A DNA stretch of 64,000 nt from Agrobacterium larrymoorei. GTDB lineage: Bacteria; Pseudomonadota; Alphaproteobacteria; Rhizobiales; Rhizobiaceae. Location of the stretch: assembly GCF_005145045.1 (NCBI RefSeq), contig NZ_CP039691.1, positions 2,120,001-2,184,000 of the forward strand, read 5' to 3'. The translations under genes were made by a program, and so were the position numbers. Below, in pieces: positions 9,132 to 18,234 of the stretch. The stretch's first letter is position 1. Every line of letters starts with the position of its first letter. Below the pieces are notes generated by a model. That model worked only from the letters and a program-made list of their open reading frames with translations, did not search any database and was not told the DNA's origin.

Positions 9132-9322
9132 CTTCATTTCCTTTCCAGATGAGAGGCAGTTCCTCAACGGCGCTTTTGCCGGAGAGCCTCTTTGGTTGCT
9201 CTTGATTTCTGGAGTGAAGATAGTCCTGATCCCGCCGAATGACTACGGACAAGACAAGGCCGCTGCCATGCACTCAGCGCATAACAACGGCCTTAAAGAT
9301 CATCATTTGGTCACGAACTGCC

Positions 9323-11557
9323 TCAATCGAAGGCACGTTTTACCGTGGAAACGCAGTCAAGGTCCTTCAGCTGGGACAAAAGCTGGTTCAGCTGGCGCAG
9401 ATCCCAGACTTCGACATCGAGCGAAAGTTCGGAGAAATCCGTACCGATGCGCACCATGTTGAGGCCTCGAATATTCACGTCCAACGTCGCGATGGACTGG
9501 GCGACCGATGCCAGCGTTCCCGGTTCGTTGAGCGCGTTGATCATCAAACGCGCCATGAAGCGGGACTTGTTGGCCTCGTCCAGATCCCAGCGCACATCGA
9601 TCCACCGTTCCGGCTCGTCATCGAAGCGCTGCAGCGCTGGCGACTGGATCGGGTAGATGGTGATGCCCTTGCCCTTTTCCATGATGCCGACGATGCGGTC
9701 GCCCGGAACAGCTCCGGTTGCACCGAAATGCACCTCGACATTATCGGACAGACCGCGAATCGGCAGGGGATCCGGCCCTTCGATCACTTCGGCGGCGCCA
9801 TCATCCTCAAGAGCCGAGCGCGACTTGCCGGGGATCTTGAAGATCATGCCCGACGCGCTGCGCATGTTGAACCAGCCATCGTCGCCGGTCATCTTCACGG
9901 TTACGCGCTCGTCCTGATAATCCGGGAACACCGCGCGAAGCACGTCGAGCGACGACACCTCGCCGCGACCGACCGCCGCAATCGCGTCTTCCACATCCTT
10001 CTGCGCCAGACGATGAAGCACCGGCTTCAGGGCTTCGCGGGAGAAGGCCTTGCCTGCGCGCTCGAAAGTGCGCTCCAGAATTCGGTAGCCGAGACCGGCA
10101 TATTGCTTGCGGATCGCCATACGCGTTGCACGCCGAATGGCGGAGCGCGCCTTGCCGGTAACGACGACCTCTTCCCATGCGGCGGGCGGCACCTGCACGC
10201 CGGAGCGGATGATTTCGACTTCATCCCCATTATTCAGGCGCGTGACGAGCGGCATGATCCGCCCGTTGATCTTCGCGCCAACGGTGGTGTCACCAATATT
10301 GGTGTGAACCGCATAGGCGAAATCGATGGGCGTTGCGCCGCGCGGCAGGGCAATGAGCTTGCCCTTCGGGGTAAAGCAGAAAACCTGATCCTGAAACAGT
10401 TCGAGCTTGGTATGCTCTAGGAACTCTTCCGGGTTGTCACCTTCTGCCAGCGATTCGATGGTGTGGCGCAGCCAGGAATAGGCGTTGGAATCGTGCGAAA
10501 GCAGCTCGCCCTCACCCGTTTCGCCATCCTTGTAGAGCGAATGCGCCGCGATACCGAATTCCGCGATTTCATGCATGCGGCGTGTGCGGATCTGTAGCTC
10601 GATTCGCTGGCGCGACGGGCCGACGATGGTGGTGTGAAGCGAACGATAATCGTTCTGCTTCGGTGTCGAGATGTAATCCTTAAAGCGCCCCGGCACCAGC
10701 CGCCAGCGCGTGTGGACGATGCCGAGCGCGCGGTAACAGGCCGGAATATCCTGCACCAGAATGCGGAAGCCATAGACATCCGACAGCTGTTCGAATGACA
10801 GCGACTTGGACTGCATCTTGCGGAAAACGGAATAGGGCTTTTTCTGCCGCCCCTTGACCATGGCGCCTTCGACGCCATTTGCCAGCAGCAACTCGCGCAA
10901 CTCGTCCTCGATCTTCTTGATCAGGCCCTGATTGCGCTCCTCCAGCTCTTCCAGCCGCTTGGTAACGGTCTCGAAGGCTTCCGGGTTGAGATAACGGAAC
11001 GAGAGGTTTTCCAGCTCGTCACGCATATCCTGCATACCCATGCGGCCAGCAAGCGGCGCATAGATTTCCATGGTTTCTTCGGAGATGCGGCTGCGCTTGT
11101 CGGCAGGCATATGCTCCATGGTGCGCATATTGTGCAGGCGGTCTGCCAGCTTGACGAGAAGAACGCGCACGTCGTCTGAAATGGCAAGCAGCAGCTTGCG
11201 CAGGTTTTCCGCCTGCTTGGCTTTTTTGCTGACGAGATCGAGCTTCTTCAGCTTCGTCAGGCCTTCGACCAGACGCCCGATATCTTCGCCGAACATCTCA
11301 TCGATTTCCGCGCGCGTGGCGCTGGTATCCTCGATTGTATCGTGAAGAAGAGCCACCGCGATGGTCGATTCATCGAGGTGCATTTCGGTGAGAATGGCTG
11401 CCACTTCCAGCGGATGCGAGATGTAGGGGTCGCCATTGGCGCGCTTCTGCTGGCCATGTTTCTGCATGGCATAAACATAGGCCTTGTTCAGCAAAGCCTC
11501 ATTCACATCAGGCTTGTATTTCTGAACCCGCTCCACGAGTTCGTATTGTCGCATCAT
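9323..11557 (-). CDS. rsh: Bifunctional (p)ppGpp synthetase/hydrolase (Rsh, RelA/SpoT)
   Basis: A 744-residue stringent-response enzyme, the single long RSH protein usual in Rhizobiales. The N-terminal HD hydrolase domain has HGQQKRANGDPYISHP and VALLHDTIEDT. The synthetase domain (about 235-350) has KQNDYRSLHTTIVGP. A TGS domain (GKLIALPRGATPIDFAYAVH, near 390-450) and a C-terminal ACT domain (LNEPGTLASVAQSIATLDVN) follow. Both HD residues and the synthetase core appear intact, so both activities are expected. It starts with two consecutive ATG codons. rpoZ lies 155 bp upstream on the same strand, the spoT-rpoZ pairing known from many proteobacteria, with rpoZ first here. Confidence 0.97.
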   Translation of the reverse strand: MMRQYELVERVQKYKPDVNEALLNKAYVYAMQKHGQQKRANGDPYISHPLEVAAILTEMHLDESTIAVALLHDTIEDTSATRAEIDEMFGEDIGRLVEGLTKLKKLDLVSKKAKQAENLRKLLLAISDDVRVLLVKLADRLHNMRTMEHMPADKRSRISEETMEIYAPLAGRMGMQDMRDELENLSFRYLNPEAFETVTKRLEELEERNQGLIKKIEDELRELLLANGVEGAMVKGRQKKPYSVFRKMQSKSLSFEQLSDVYGFRILVQDIPACYRALGIVHTRWRLVPGRFKDYISTPKQNDYRSLHTTIVGPSRQRIELQIRTRRMHEIAEFGIAAHSLYKDGETGEGELLSHDSNAYSWLRHTIESLAEGDNPEEFLEHTKLELFQDQVFCFTPKGKLIALPRGATPIDFAYAVHTNIGDTTVGAKINGRIMPLVTRLNNGDEVEIIRSGVQVPPAAWEEVVVTGKARSAIRRATRMAIRKQYAGLGYRILERTFERAGKAFSREALKPVLHRLAQKDVEDAIAAVGRGEVSSLDVLRAVFPDYQDERVTVKMTGDDGWFNMRSASGMIFKIPGKSRSALEDDGAAEVIEGPDPLPIRGLSDNVEVHFGATGAVPGDRIVGIMEKGKGITIYPIQSPALQRFDDEPERWIDVRWDLDEANKSRFMARLMINALNEPGTLASVAQSIATLDVNIRGLNMVRIGTDFSELSLDVEVWDLRQLNQLLSQLKDLDCVSTVKRAFD

Positions 11558-11712
11558 GTATGGGATGCCCCGAAAAAAGAAAGAGCGCCAACTGACGGGG
11601 GGCTACCCCGCCGGATTGGCGCACAATGCTGCATAATCCAGGATAAGATTATGACGACAAAGATTTACAGAGCGTAACCGGCAGAAGCTGCCGGTGCCAC
11701 GCGCCTAACAAA

Positions 11713-12105
11713 TCAATAATCGTCGTTCTTTTCCGGCGGCACAAGGCCTTCGATGCCAGCCAGAAGCTCTTCTTCCGACATCTGGTCGAAAGTCACGGTC
11801 TCCGGCGCATCGTCGTCTTCGCTGTCGGTTCCGGCGTTTGCAGCAATCGTAACCGGATCGGGCTCGGGCTCGTCCACTTCGACATGCTTCTGCAGCGAGT
11901 GGATGAGGTCTTCCTTCAGGTCGTCGGGAGACAACGTTTCGTCGGCGATTTCGCGCAAAGCAACCACAGGGTTCTTGTCGTTATCGCGATCGATCGTAAT
12001 CTGGGAGCCCTGCGAAATCTGGCGGGCGCGGTGGCTTGCCAGGAGAACGAGCTCGAAACGGTTGTCTACTTTATCAATGCAATCTTCTACGGTGACACGG
12101 GCCAT
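11713..12105 (-). CDS. rpoZ: RNA polymerase omega subunit
   Basis: A 130-residue omega subunit: [20 protein letters not shown] at the N-terminus and [14 protein letters not shown] in the core are typical. It helps RNA polymerase assembly and forms part of a ppGpp site in proteobacteria. ATG 12105 is chosen for GGACAGG just upstream; ATG 12126 would add seven residues. The C-terminal 60 residues are acidic ([20 protein letters not shown]), an extension common in alphaproteobacterial omega. It is followed by rsh on the same strand. Confidence 0.96.
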   Translation of the reverse strand: MARVTVEDCIDKVDNRFELVLLASHRARQISQGSQITIDRDNDKNPVVALREIADETLSPDDLKEDLIHSLQKHVEVDEPEPDPVTIAANAGTDSEDDDAPETVTFDQMSEEELLAGIEGLVPPEKNDDY

Positions 12106-12390
12106 TGCCTGTCCTTTGCGGGTCATGATGTCGCGGATTACCCGTCCCGATACAGGGATTGTCTGTGAATTTCAAGTTTTTCCTCATCCGGGCAACATTC
12201 CGTCTTTTCTCTGCCGCAAATTACGGCAAAGACGAAAAGATACTACTATTATCAGAAAAGGGTCTGGACTGTGGGTCAATGAACCTTATATGAAGGCTTA
12301 ATAATGTATCGAAAACCAAGATGTTAGCTGGTAACAGATACTGTTTTAAATATTAGCGGCTGGGAGCCGCTCAGGAAGGACCCCGACTTA

Positions 12391-12966
12391 ATGTTTGACC
12401 CACGTGAGAAAATTGCGCTCTTCATCGACGGGGCAAATCTCTACGCTGCATCGAAAAGCCTGGGCTTCGATATCGATTATCGCAAGCTGTTGAAGGCATT
12501 TCAGAAGCGCGGATACCTGCTGCGTGCATATTACTACACGGCGCTGATCGAGGATCAGGAATATTCCTCCATCCGCCCGCTGATCGACTGGCTGGACTAT
12601 AACGGCTACAAGGTCGTGACGAAGCCTGCCAAGGAATTCACCGACGCCATGGGTCGCAGCAAGATCAAGGGCAACATGGATATCGAACTTGCTGTCGATG
12701 CCATGGAACAGTCCGAGACGGTGGACCATCTCGTCCTCTTCTCCGGCGACGGCGATTTCACGACACTGGTGGATGCGCTTCAACGCAGGGGCCGCAAGGT
12801 TTCCGTCATTTCCACCATGTCCACCCAGCCGCCGATGATTGCAGACGACCTGCGCCGCCAGGCCGACCACTTCATCGACCTTCTGTCGCTGAAGGCGGAA
12901 ATCGGTCGTGATCCGAGCGAGCGCCCTGCCCGCCCGCAGGCAGACCCGGTTGAAACCGTAGACTGA
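12391..12966 (+). CDS. NYN domain (LabA/DUF88) putative nuclease
   Basis: A 191-residue protein with the PIN-like NYN fold. The conserved acidic positions are visible: FIDGANLY near residue 12, GNMDIELAVDAM near 95, and LFSGDGDFTTLVDAL near 116. These match the metal-binding aspartates of the family, members of which are thought to act on RNA. The start has AGGAAGGA upstream, preceded by a small hairpin AGCGGCT-GGG-AGCCGCT (12355-12371). It lies divergent from rpoZ with a 285 bp spacer and ends at a strong terminator. The RNA target is unknown. Confidence 0.9.
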   Translation: MFDPREKIALFIDGANLYAASKSLGFDIDYRKLLKAFQKRGYLLRAYYYTALIEDQEYSSIRPLIDWLDYNGYKVVTKPAKEFTDAMGRSKIKGNMDIELAVDAMEQSETVDHLVLFSGDGDFTTLVDALQRRGRKVSVISTMSTQPPMIADDLRRQADHFIDLLSLKAEIGRDPSERPARPQADPVETVD

Positions 12967-12990
12967 GGCAAATCGTCTCGTTACTTCAAA

Positions 12991-13025
12991 AAAGCGCCTG
13001 CCGGACCCCGGCGGGCGCTTTTTGT
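12991..13025 (+). terminator. Rho-independent terminator of the NYN gene
   Basis: Stem GCGCC-T-GCCGG / CCGGC-G-GGCGC with an ACC loop, followed by a TTTTTGTTTTT tract. It starts about 25 bp after the stop codon. Confidence 0.9.
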
Positions 13026-13159
13026 TTTTGATCTTTGTTTAATGACGATTTTCTTTTTTAGGGAATATTTAAGCTTAACAGTGTCTTTATGACCTTACGT
13101 AAGTTTTATCAGGTGCGTGTTTGGGCAATGCGCATAATGCAGTGGGGACTGTTATTGAA

Positions 13160-14656
13160 ATGAACGGGCAGCAGGACAATTTTCAACTGAAGGAACGGCT
13201 TGATTTTCTGGGACTTGGTACGGAGCAGAGGCAGGACCTGTCCGCTCTGAAAACGACCATCACCGGCACGCTCAGCGCGTCTCTCGATGGGTTTTATAAA
13301 AAGGCGCGGGCCGTACCGGAAACGGCGAAATTCTTTTCCAATGAAGCGCATCTCCAGCATGCCAAGACCATGCAGGTCAATCACTGGACGCGTATCGCCT
13401 CCGGCGCTCTCGATGCCGATTACACCAAGGCCGTCAGCGCCATCGGTCGCACCCATGCCCGCCTTGGGCTGGAGCCGCGCTGGTATATCGGCGGCTACGC
13501 GCTGATCCTCGAAGGCATCATCAAGGCCATTGTCGAGCAGGAACTGAAGGGCTTTCTGGTCGAGAAGAAGGGCAAGAAGGTCGCGAAAGATGTGTCCGTC
13601 GTCGTCAAGGCCGCCATGCTCGACATGGATTATTCGATCTCGGTCTATCTGGAAACGCTGGCCGAAGAGCGCGCCAAGGTGGAGCTTGAGCAGAAGCGCA
13701 TGAAGGAAGAACAGGATCATATCCTGTCCCTCTTGAACACCGCCTTGAACCAGATGGCGCAGGGCGATCTTACCTCGCGTATCGATGGCGCCCTGCCGCA
13801 GCAATTCGATGGCCTGAAGGAAAACTTCAACGCGGCACTGAGCCGTCTGTCCGGTGCTTTTGCAGAGATTGTCGAGGAATCCCACAAGATTTCCAGCAAC
13901 ACTCGCGAACTGACCTCTTCCACGGACGACATGGCGCGCAGAACCGAGCAGCAGGCAGCCTCGCTGGAGCAGACCGCCGCCGCAATCGACCAGATCACCA
14001 CCATTTCCAAGCAATCCGCCTCCCGCACCACGCAGGCGCAGTCCATCGTCAAAAGCTCTGCCGAAGAAGCGGCGCGCTCGCGCCACATCGTCAGCGAAGC
14101 TGTGGATGCCATGAGCGCCATCGAGGATTCGTCGCAGAAGATCACGCAGATCATCAGCGTCATCGATGAGATTTCCTTCCAGACCAACCTCTTGGCATTG
14201 AATGCGGGAGTGGAAGCGGCGCGCGCCGGTGAGGCAGGCAAGGGCTTCGCCGTGGTGGCGCAGGAAGTGCGTGAACTCGCGCAGCGCTCTGCCAACGCCG
14301 CCAAGGAAATCCGGATTTTGATCGACAAATCCTCGCAGGACGTCGCGCATGGCGTGTCCCTCGTCAACCGCACGGGCGAAGCGCTGAACTCCATCGGTAG
14401 CAAGGTGGACGATATTCACGAACATATCGGCGCGATCACCCAGGCCGTTCAGGAGCAATCCATGGGCATTCAGGAGATCAACTCGGCCATCAACAGCATG
14501 GACCAGCTGACCCAGCAGAACGCCGCCATGGTGGAAGAAACCAACGCCGCCACCCACGGCCTCAGCGACATCAGCACCAACCTGACCGCGCTTATCTCCC
14601 GCTTCCAGGTGCAGAAGTCCATGGCCTATCAGCAGAAGGTTTACCGGGCGGCGTGA
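13160..14656 (+). CDS. Globin-coupled sensor methyl-accepting chemotaxis protein
   Basis: A soluble 498-residue chemoreceptor without any membrane segment. Residues 10-165 form a sensor globin; the likely proximal haem ligand is H99 in IGRTHARLGLEPRWYIGGY, the usual globin-coupled-sensor pattern. A HAMP-like linker (LNTALNQMAQGDLTSRID) follows. The signalling tip IISVIDEISFQTNLLALNAG and EAARAGEAGKGFAVVAQEVR is the MCP signature. The C-terminus (VYRAA) lacks a CheR-tethering pentapeptide. ATG 13160 is preferred over an upstream TTG at 13121. It probably senses O2 or another gas and feeds the CheA pathway (HemAT/McpB-like). No che genes are adjacent. Confidence 0.93.
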   Translation: MNGQQDNFQLKERLDFLGLGTEQRQDLSALKTTITGTLSASLDGFYKKARAVPETAKFFSNEAHLQHAKTMQVNHWTRIASGALDADYTKAVSAIGRTHARLGLEPRWYIGGYALILEGIIKAIVEQELKGFLVEKKGKKVAKDVSVVVKAAMLDMDYSISVYLETLAEERAKVELEQKRMKEEQDHILSLLNTALNQMAQGDLTSRIDGALPQQFDGLKENFNAALSRLSGAFAEIVEESHKISSNTRELTSSTDDMARRTEQQAASLEQTAAAIDQITTISKQSASRTTQAQSIVKSSAEEAARSRHIVSEAVDAMSAIEDSSQKITQIISVIDEISFQTNLLALNAGVEAARAGEAGKGFAVVAQEVRELAQRSANAAKEIRILIDKSSQDVAHGVSLVNRTGEALNSIGSKVDDIHEHIGAITQAVQEQSMGIQEINSAINSMDQLTQQNAAMVEETNAATHGLSDISTNLTALISRFQVQKSMAYQQKVYRAA

Positions 14657-14726
14657 GTTTTGCGAACTGCCCATATGCGAAATATAGCCATTTCCTCGGC
14701 GTTTAGCTTTCGCTATGGTTGCGCCG

Positions 14727-14977
14727 GGACCGGAAGTAACGAACCGGTCCTGGGGCCTTAGAAATCCCCTCAGTAGACGGTCGGTGTCGACCGTCAATGA
14801 CACCCCTCAGCCATAGGTTTGTGGCTGAGGCGGTCCATTATGACTATATAGCTCCTCTGCCTTTTCTATGGCTGGGGAGACCCTGACGCATGTCCAAGGC
14901 TAACGCCTAAAGGTCAGGGTGGTCGTTCTACTGCGGCTTTCTAACTCCCCGGCCACCAGAGGTTTCGCCTCCGGTGG
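14727..14977 (+). ncRNA. Candidate structured RNA or long structured leader
   Basis: The gap between the chemoreceptor and the small membrane gene is packed with hairpins: GGACCGG/CCGGTCC (14727-14750), GACGGTCG/CGACCGTC with a GTGT loop (14776-14795), CCTCAGCCA/TGGCTGAGG (14805-14830), ACCCTGAC/GTCAGGGT (14880-14920) inside a closing stem GGCTGGGGAG/CTCCCCGGCC (14870-14954), and CCACCAGAGG/CCTCCGGTGG (14953-14977). The segment 14803-14816 can pair instead with 14866-14877, so at least two folds compete. There is no U-tract at the 3' side, and the next gene starts at 15021, so it may be a cis-regulatory leader or a processed sRNA. I do not recognise the family. Strand is inferred from neighbouring genes. 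Confidence 0.55.
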
Positions 14978-15020
14978 TCGCTTCCGTTCAATATTGACGA
15001 GAAAGCGCCGGGAGACGGGC

Positions 15021-15347
15021 ATGGACGAATACAGCGTCATCGCAGATTTGCTGCACACATTTAGAACCATGTCGGATGGCGTGAAGATCCTCGCGATCTA
15101 CATGCCCTGCATCTTCGGCCTCGGCGCGATGGCGCTCTATCTCTACCATTTGCGGCACAAAAGCAGGCCGCGGGATGTGCAGGACGAAGGGCAGACCCTG
15201 CAAGGCACAATCTTGCCGCCACCCGAGGAGAGACCATGGCTGAAAAAGACATTGACTGTCCCAGCAGAACACCCAACTCTTGAAAAGCTGCGGCGTCTGA
15301 ATGATTACGTGGCGCGGGAGGTGCTGCATGATAAGGACAAGCGTTGA
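15021..15347 (+). CDS. Small single-pass membrane protein, unknown function
   Basis: A 108-residue protein starting MDEYSVIADLLHTFRTM at ATG 15021, with GGGAGACGGG as ribosome site. One hydrophobic segment (about residues 22-42, ILAIYMPCIFGLGAMALYLY) is followed by a basic HLRHKSRPR stop-transfer stretch, so the charged C-terminal 65 residues are probably cytoplasmic. I do not recognise the family. The position directly after a highly folded non-coding region suggests post-transcriptional control. It ends at a bidirectional terminator facing the GGDEF-EAL gene. Confidence 0.65.
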   Translation: MDEYSVIADLLHTFRTMSDGVKILAIYMPCIFGLGAMALYLYHLRHKSRPRDVQDEGQTLQGTILPPPEERPWLKKTLTVPAEHPTLEKLRRLNDYVAREVLHDKDKR

Positions 15348-15402
15348 GCTTGCGGCGTATCGGCAGCAGCTTTCCCGGGCGGCGTGATCAGCCATATCCA
15401 CG

Positions 15403-15430
15403 AAAAAACGGGATGATCTCCCGGCTTTTT
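15403..15430. terminator. Bidirectional terminator between convergent genes
   Basis: AAAAAA-CGGGA-TGATC-TCCCG-GC-TTTTT: a short GC stem flanked by A and T runs, located between the stop of the small membrane protein gene (+) and that of the GGDEF-EAL gene (-). Confidence 0.7.
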
Positions 15431-15449
15431 CGCTCAATTCATCTGAGTA

Positions 15450-17402
15450 TTAAACAGTCACACTGACTTTCGAAAAAGCGCCGAATGCATGGAGTTCGCT
15501 CGCAGGCACAGGCTTGCTGATCAGATATCCCTGCACCTGATCGCAGCCGAGTTGCAGCATATAGGCGAACTGCTCTTCGGTCTCCACGCCTTCCGCAATC
15601 ATTGTCATCCGCAGCTTGCGCCCCAGGCCGATGACGAACTCGACCACGGCCAATGCATCCTTGTCGGTGGTGATGTCGCGCAGGAAGGATTGATCGATCT
15701 TGAGCTTGTCGAACGGCACGCCCAGAAGATTGCCGAGAGACGAATAGCCGGTGCCGAAGTCATCCATGGCAATCTGGATTCCCACGTCTTTCAGGTTCTT
15801 CAGGATTTCCAGCGTGTGATCTGTGCTGCCCAGCAGCACCGATTCCGTGATTTCGAGCTCCAGCCGGCTCGGGTCCAGACCACTTCTATCCAGCGCCCCC
15901 ACCACGTTTTGAATGAGATTGGTGCTGTGGAACTGAATGGGCGAGAGATTGACCGCGATCTTGATATCCGGGTTCCACTTGGCCGCTTCGATACAGGCAG
16001 TCTCCATCACCCATTTGCCGAGCGAGTGGATGAAGCCCGTTCGTTCTGCGACCGGTATAAATTCATTCGGCGGTACCCTGCCCCGCACGGGATGCGTCCA
16101 GCGCAGCAAAGCCTCGAAGCCGGACACGTCTCTCGTTTGGGTGGAGATTTGCGGCTGGTAGTAAACCTCCATCTCGTTGTTCTGAAGAGCGGCCTGCAGA
16201 TCGGCTTCGAATGACCGTTTCTCCGCCAGCTGGCTCTGCATATAGGGCTTGAACACCCTGATTTCGCCCGCACCTGCGCGCTTCGCTTCGTAAAGCGCAA
16301 GATCGGCATGCTTGAGCAATTCGTCCGCATCGGAATTCTTGTCGGAGACGGCCACACCAACGCAGGTGCCGATCTTCACCTCGAGTTCGCCCAGATGATA
16401 GGTTCGCGCAATGTGCTCCACCAGTCGGCGGGCAAACTTGATCGCCTCTTCTTCTCCGAGGTTTTCACAGACCACGGCAAACTCATCTCCGCCGAGGCGA
16501 CAGATCAGTTCACGGTTCTTGCGCAGCGGCAGAAGCCGCATGGCGACGGCCTGAAGAAGCGCATCGCCCACATCGTGGCCGAGCGTATCGTTAATGTCCT
16601 TGAAGCCATCCAGATCGAGCAACAGAAGGGTTGCCGTATCGGCGCCCGTGACCGGGTCCAGCCTGCTGGCAAGCTCCTTGCGGAAAAGGGCACGGTTCGG
16701 AAGGTCCGTCAGGGCGTCGTGATATGCATCATATTCGAGCCGCACATTGTTGGCCTGCAACTCCAGTGTTGCCACGCGCAGCTCATCCGTCAGCCGCTTC
16801 ATGTCGTTTTGTGCGCGGTCCAGCAGCTGATTATGCCGCAGCAGCAGAACGATCAGCGCCATTCCGCACAGAATAAGCCCAGCCGCAAGCCCCGTATATA
16901 TGACGTGCAGCTTGCGCACTTCCGACTGCGCGACATCGATCATATCGACATCATTGGCCAGCGAAGAGGCCGCCAGCCCTGTCATGGGTGGCACCAGCGC
17001 ACTCATTTGCGGCAGAATCGCTCTCGCCTGCTCGGGCGTCAGTTCGTCCAGTTCGGTATCGATATCACCAAGCACACGCTCCAGAGATTTGACCATCTCA
17101 CGGCTTTCGGGCTTGGATTCCACGAAGTTTGCCAGGCTTCCCTGCTTCAGCAGTTCAAGCCGTCCAAGAATGATATCGAGCCTTAGCCGAAGCTCGTCCC
17201 GGTCGATCTCGCCGATGCCGAGCGCATATTCCGCCACCATGTTTTGAAAGCGCATATATTCCGATACCGCTTGGCTGACAGCCCAGGAGTCATTGTACCG
17301 GGAAAATTTTTGCAGCGCGTTTTGCCGTTCCGCGATGACATAGGCGATATAGCCCGTGGCGAGGATGAAGCAGCAAACGACGACCGCAAGCGCTTTTCGC
17401 AA
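15450..17402 (-). CDS. Membrane GGDEF-EAL protein (c-di-GMP turnover)
   Basis: A 650-residue inner membrane protein. An N-terminal membrane segment (about 5-22) and a second one near 170-190 (VIYTGLAAGLILCGMALIVL) enclose a periplasmic sensor domain of about 140 residues. A short coiled region leads to a GGDEF domain with intact RLGGDEFAVV and an EAL domain with GFEALLRW, ELEITESVLL, DDFGTGYSSL and AEGVETEEQ. Both catalytic motifs are intact, so synthesis and hydrolysis of c-di-GMP are both possible. The start is TTG 17402 with AAAGGTGCAG upstream. It follows the molybdopterin-fold gene after only 9 bp, so the two form an operon. Confidence 0.94.
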   Translation of the reverse strand: MRKALAVVVCCFILATGYIAYVIAERQNALQKFSRYNDSWAVSQAVSEYMRFQNMVAEYALGIGEIDRDELRLRLDIILGRLELLKQGSLANFVESKPESREMVKSLERVLGDIDTELDELTPEQARAILPQMSALVPPMTGLAASSLANDVDMIDVAQSEVRKLHVIYTGLAAGLILCGMALIVLLLRHNQLLDRAQNDMKRLTDELRVATLELQANNVRLEYDAYHDALTDLPNRALFRKELASRLDPVTGADTATLLLLDLDGFKDINDTLGHDVGDALLQAVAMRLLPLRKNRELICRLGGDEFAVVCENLGEEEAIKFARRLVEHIARTYHLGELEVKIGTCVGVAVSDKNSDADELLKHADLALYEAKRAGAGEIRVFKPYMQSQLAEKRSFEADLQAALQNNEMEVYYQPQISTQTRDVSGFEALLRWTHPVRGRVPPNEFIPVAERTGFIHSLGKWVMETACIEAAKWNPDIKIAVNLSPIQFHSTNLIQNVVGALDRSGLDPSRLELEITESVLLGSTDHTLEILKNLKDVGIQIAMDDFGTGYSSLGNLLGVPFDKLKIDQSFLRDITTDKDALAVVEFVIGLGRKLRMTMIAEGVETEEQFAYMLQLGCDQVQGYLISKPVPASELHAFGAFSKVSVTV

Positions 17403-17411
17403 ACTGCACCT

Positions 17412-17918
17412 TTATTCGACGTTGAGCTTGGCGACTTGCCAGGCCGATCTCATATAATATGTCTGAGCCTGAAGCTCTGGCTTGCTGTCATAGGGGTAGA
17501 TGATGAAAAGGGGCCCCTTGTCACGCACAGGCATATAGCTGCCATCACGCTTCATGGCAAGAATCACGTTGAACTTGGAAAAATCTTCCATGGGGATTGT
17601 GCTGACGTAATCGTTCAGCGCAACGGCGGTAACAGTCGTGCCCTTTGCGCCGACGAAATCCAGCAGCTTGGCCATGGGAACGCCTTCGAAGCGAACGCTG
17701 CGGTCATACCACGGCGTTTTCGTCTCAATCGCAACAAGCCCCATATCCTCCAGCATCTTGCGGTCGAACTGGGCCGTTTTATCCACATTGGTATTGGCAA
17801 TGTTGCCGGTGATCGTCAGGATCGGCTTGTCCACCGGCTTCGCAAACGTGCCCGCCTGCGCGGAACCGAGCCATAAGACAGACAGCAATGCAATAAGAGA
17901 GAACCGGAGGATACGCAT
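17412..17918 (-). CDS. Periplasmic molybdopterin-fold (SUOX-like) protein
   Basis: A 168-residue secreted protein. Residues 1-22 are a Sec signal peptide (ILRFSLIALLSVLWLGSAQA). The mature part resembles the oxidoreductase molybdopterin-binding fold: VRFEGVPMAKLLDFVGAKG, VALNDYVSTIPMED and GPLFIIYPYD. No cysteine is seen that would serve as a molybdenum ligand, so it may be a binding or sensing module and not an enzyme. It is the first gene of a two-gene operon with the GGDEF-EAL protein, whose periplasmic domain it could contact. ATG 17918 is chosen since it gives a proper signal peptide; an upstream ATG adds 23 residues. Confidence 0.8.
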   Translation of the reverse strand: MRILRFSLIALLSVLWLGSAQAGTFAKPVDKPILTITGNIANTNVDKTAQFDRKMLEDMGLVAIETKTPWYDRSVRFEGVPMAKLLDFVGAKGTTVTAVALNDYVSTIPMEDFSKFNVILAMKRDGSYMPVRDKGPLFIIYPYDSKPELQAQTYYMRSAWQVAKLNVE

Positions 17919-18234
17919 GAAAGCTTGCCCTTTGAGCCGATGTTGAGACTGAGACATAGCCGATCCATCAAATCCGGCAATACCCAAGTATTGCTTTATA
18001 TCAGAAAATGCTGGATTACGCGCGCCTTAGTTTTCATCTCTCTATTCTTATGCACATCAAATAATCGTTTCGAATTTCAGGCTAATTTTATCGAGATTTA
18101 AGAAAAGAAAATGCCGCAAATTGGCACAGGCGCGCATTAGTAGACGTCTAATTGAGAAGTATAATGATCGAAATATACATGGTGATGATTAAAATAAACC
18201 ATCACCAATTTTGACATCGGGGCTTCAGATAGCG

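Noticed and set aside
13109..14803. 564-codon open frame antisense to the chemoreceptor
   Set aside because: Shadow of a GC-rich gene; no ribosome site and no recognisable domain, while the plus-strand gene has full globin and MCP motifs.
14727..14977. Possible tmRNA, 6S RNA or RNase P RNA
   Set aside because: No tag-peptide reading frame, no long single 6S-type hairpin and no RNase P core motif were seen, so it was left as an unknown structured RNA.
18181..18206. Hairpin after smpB as terminator
   Set aside because: Stem GGTGATG/CATCACC is short and has an AT-rich loop with no T-run on the minus strand, so it was not listed as a separate feature.
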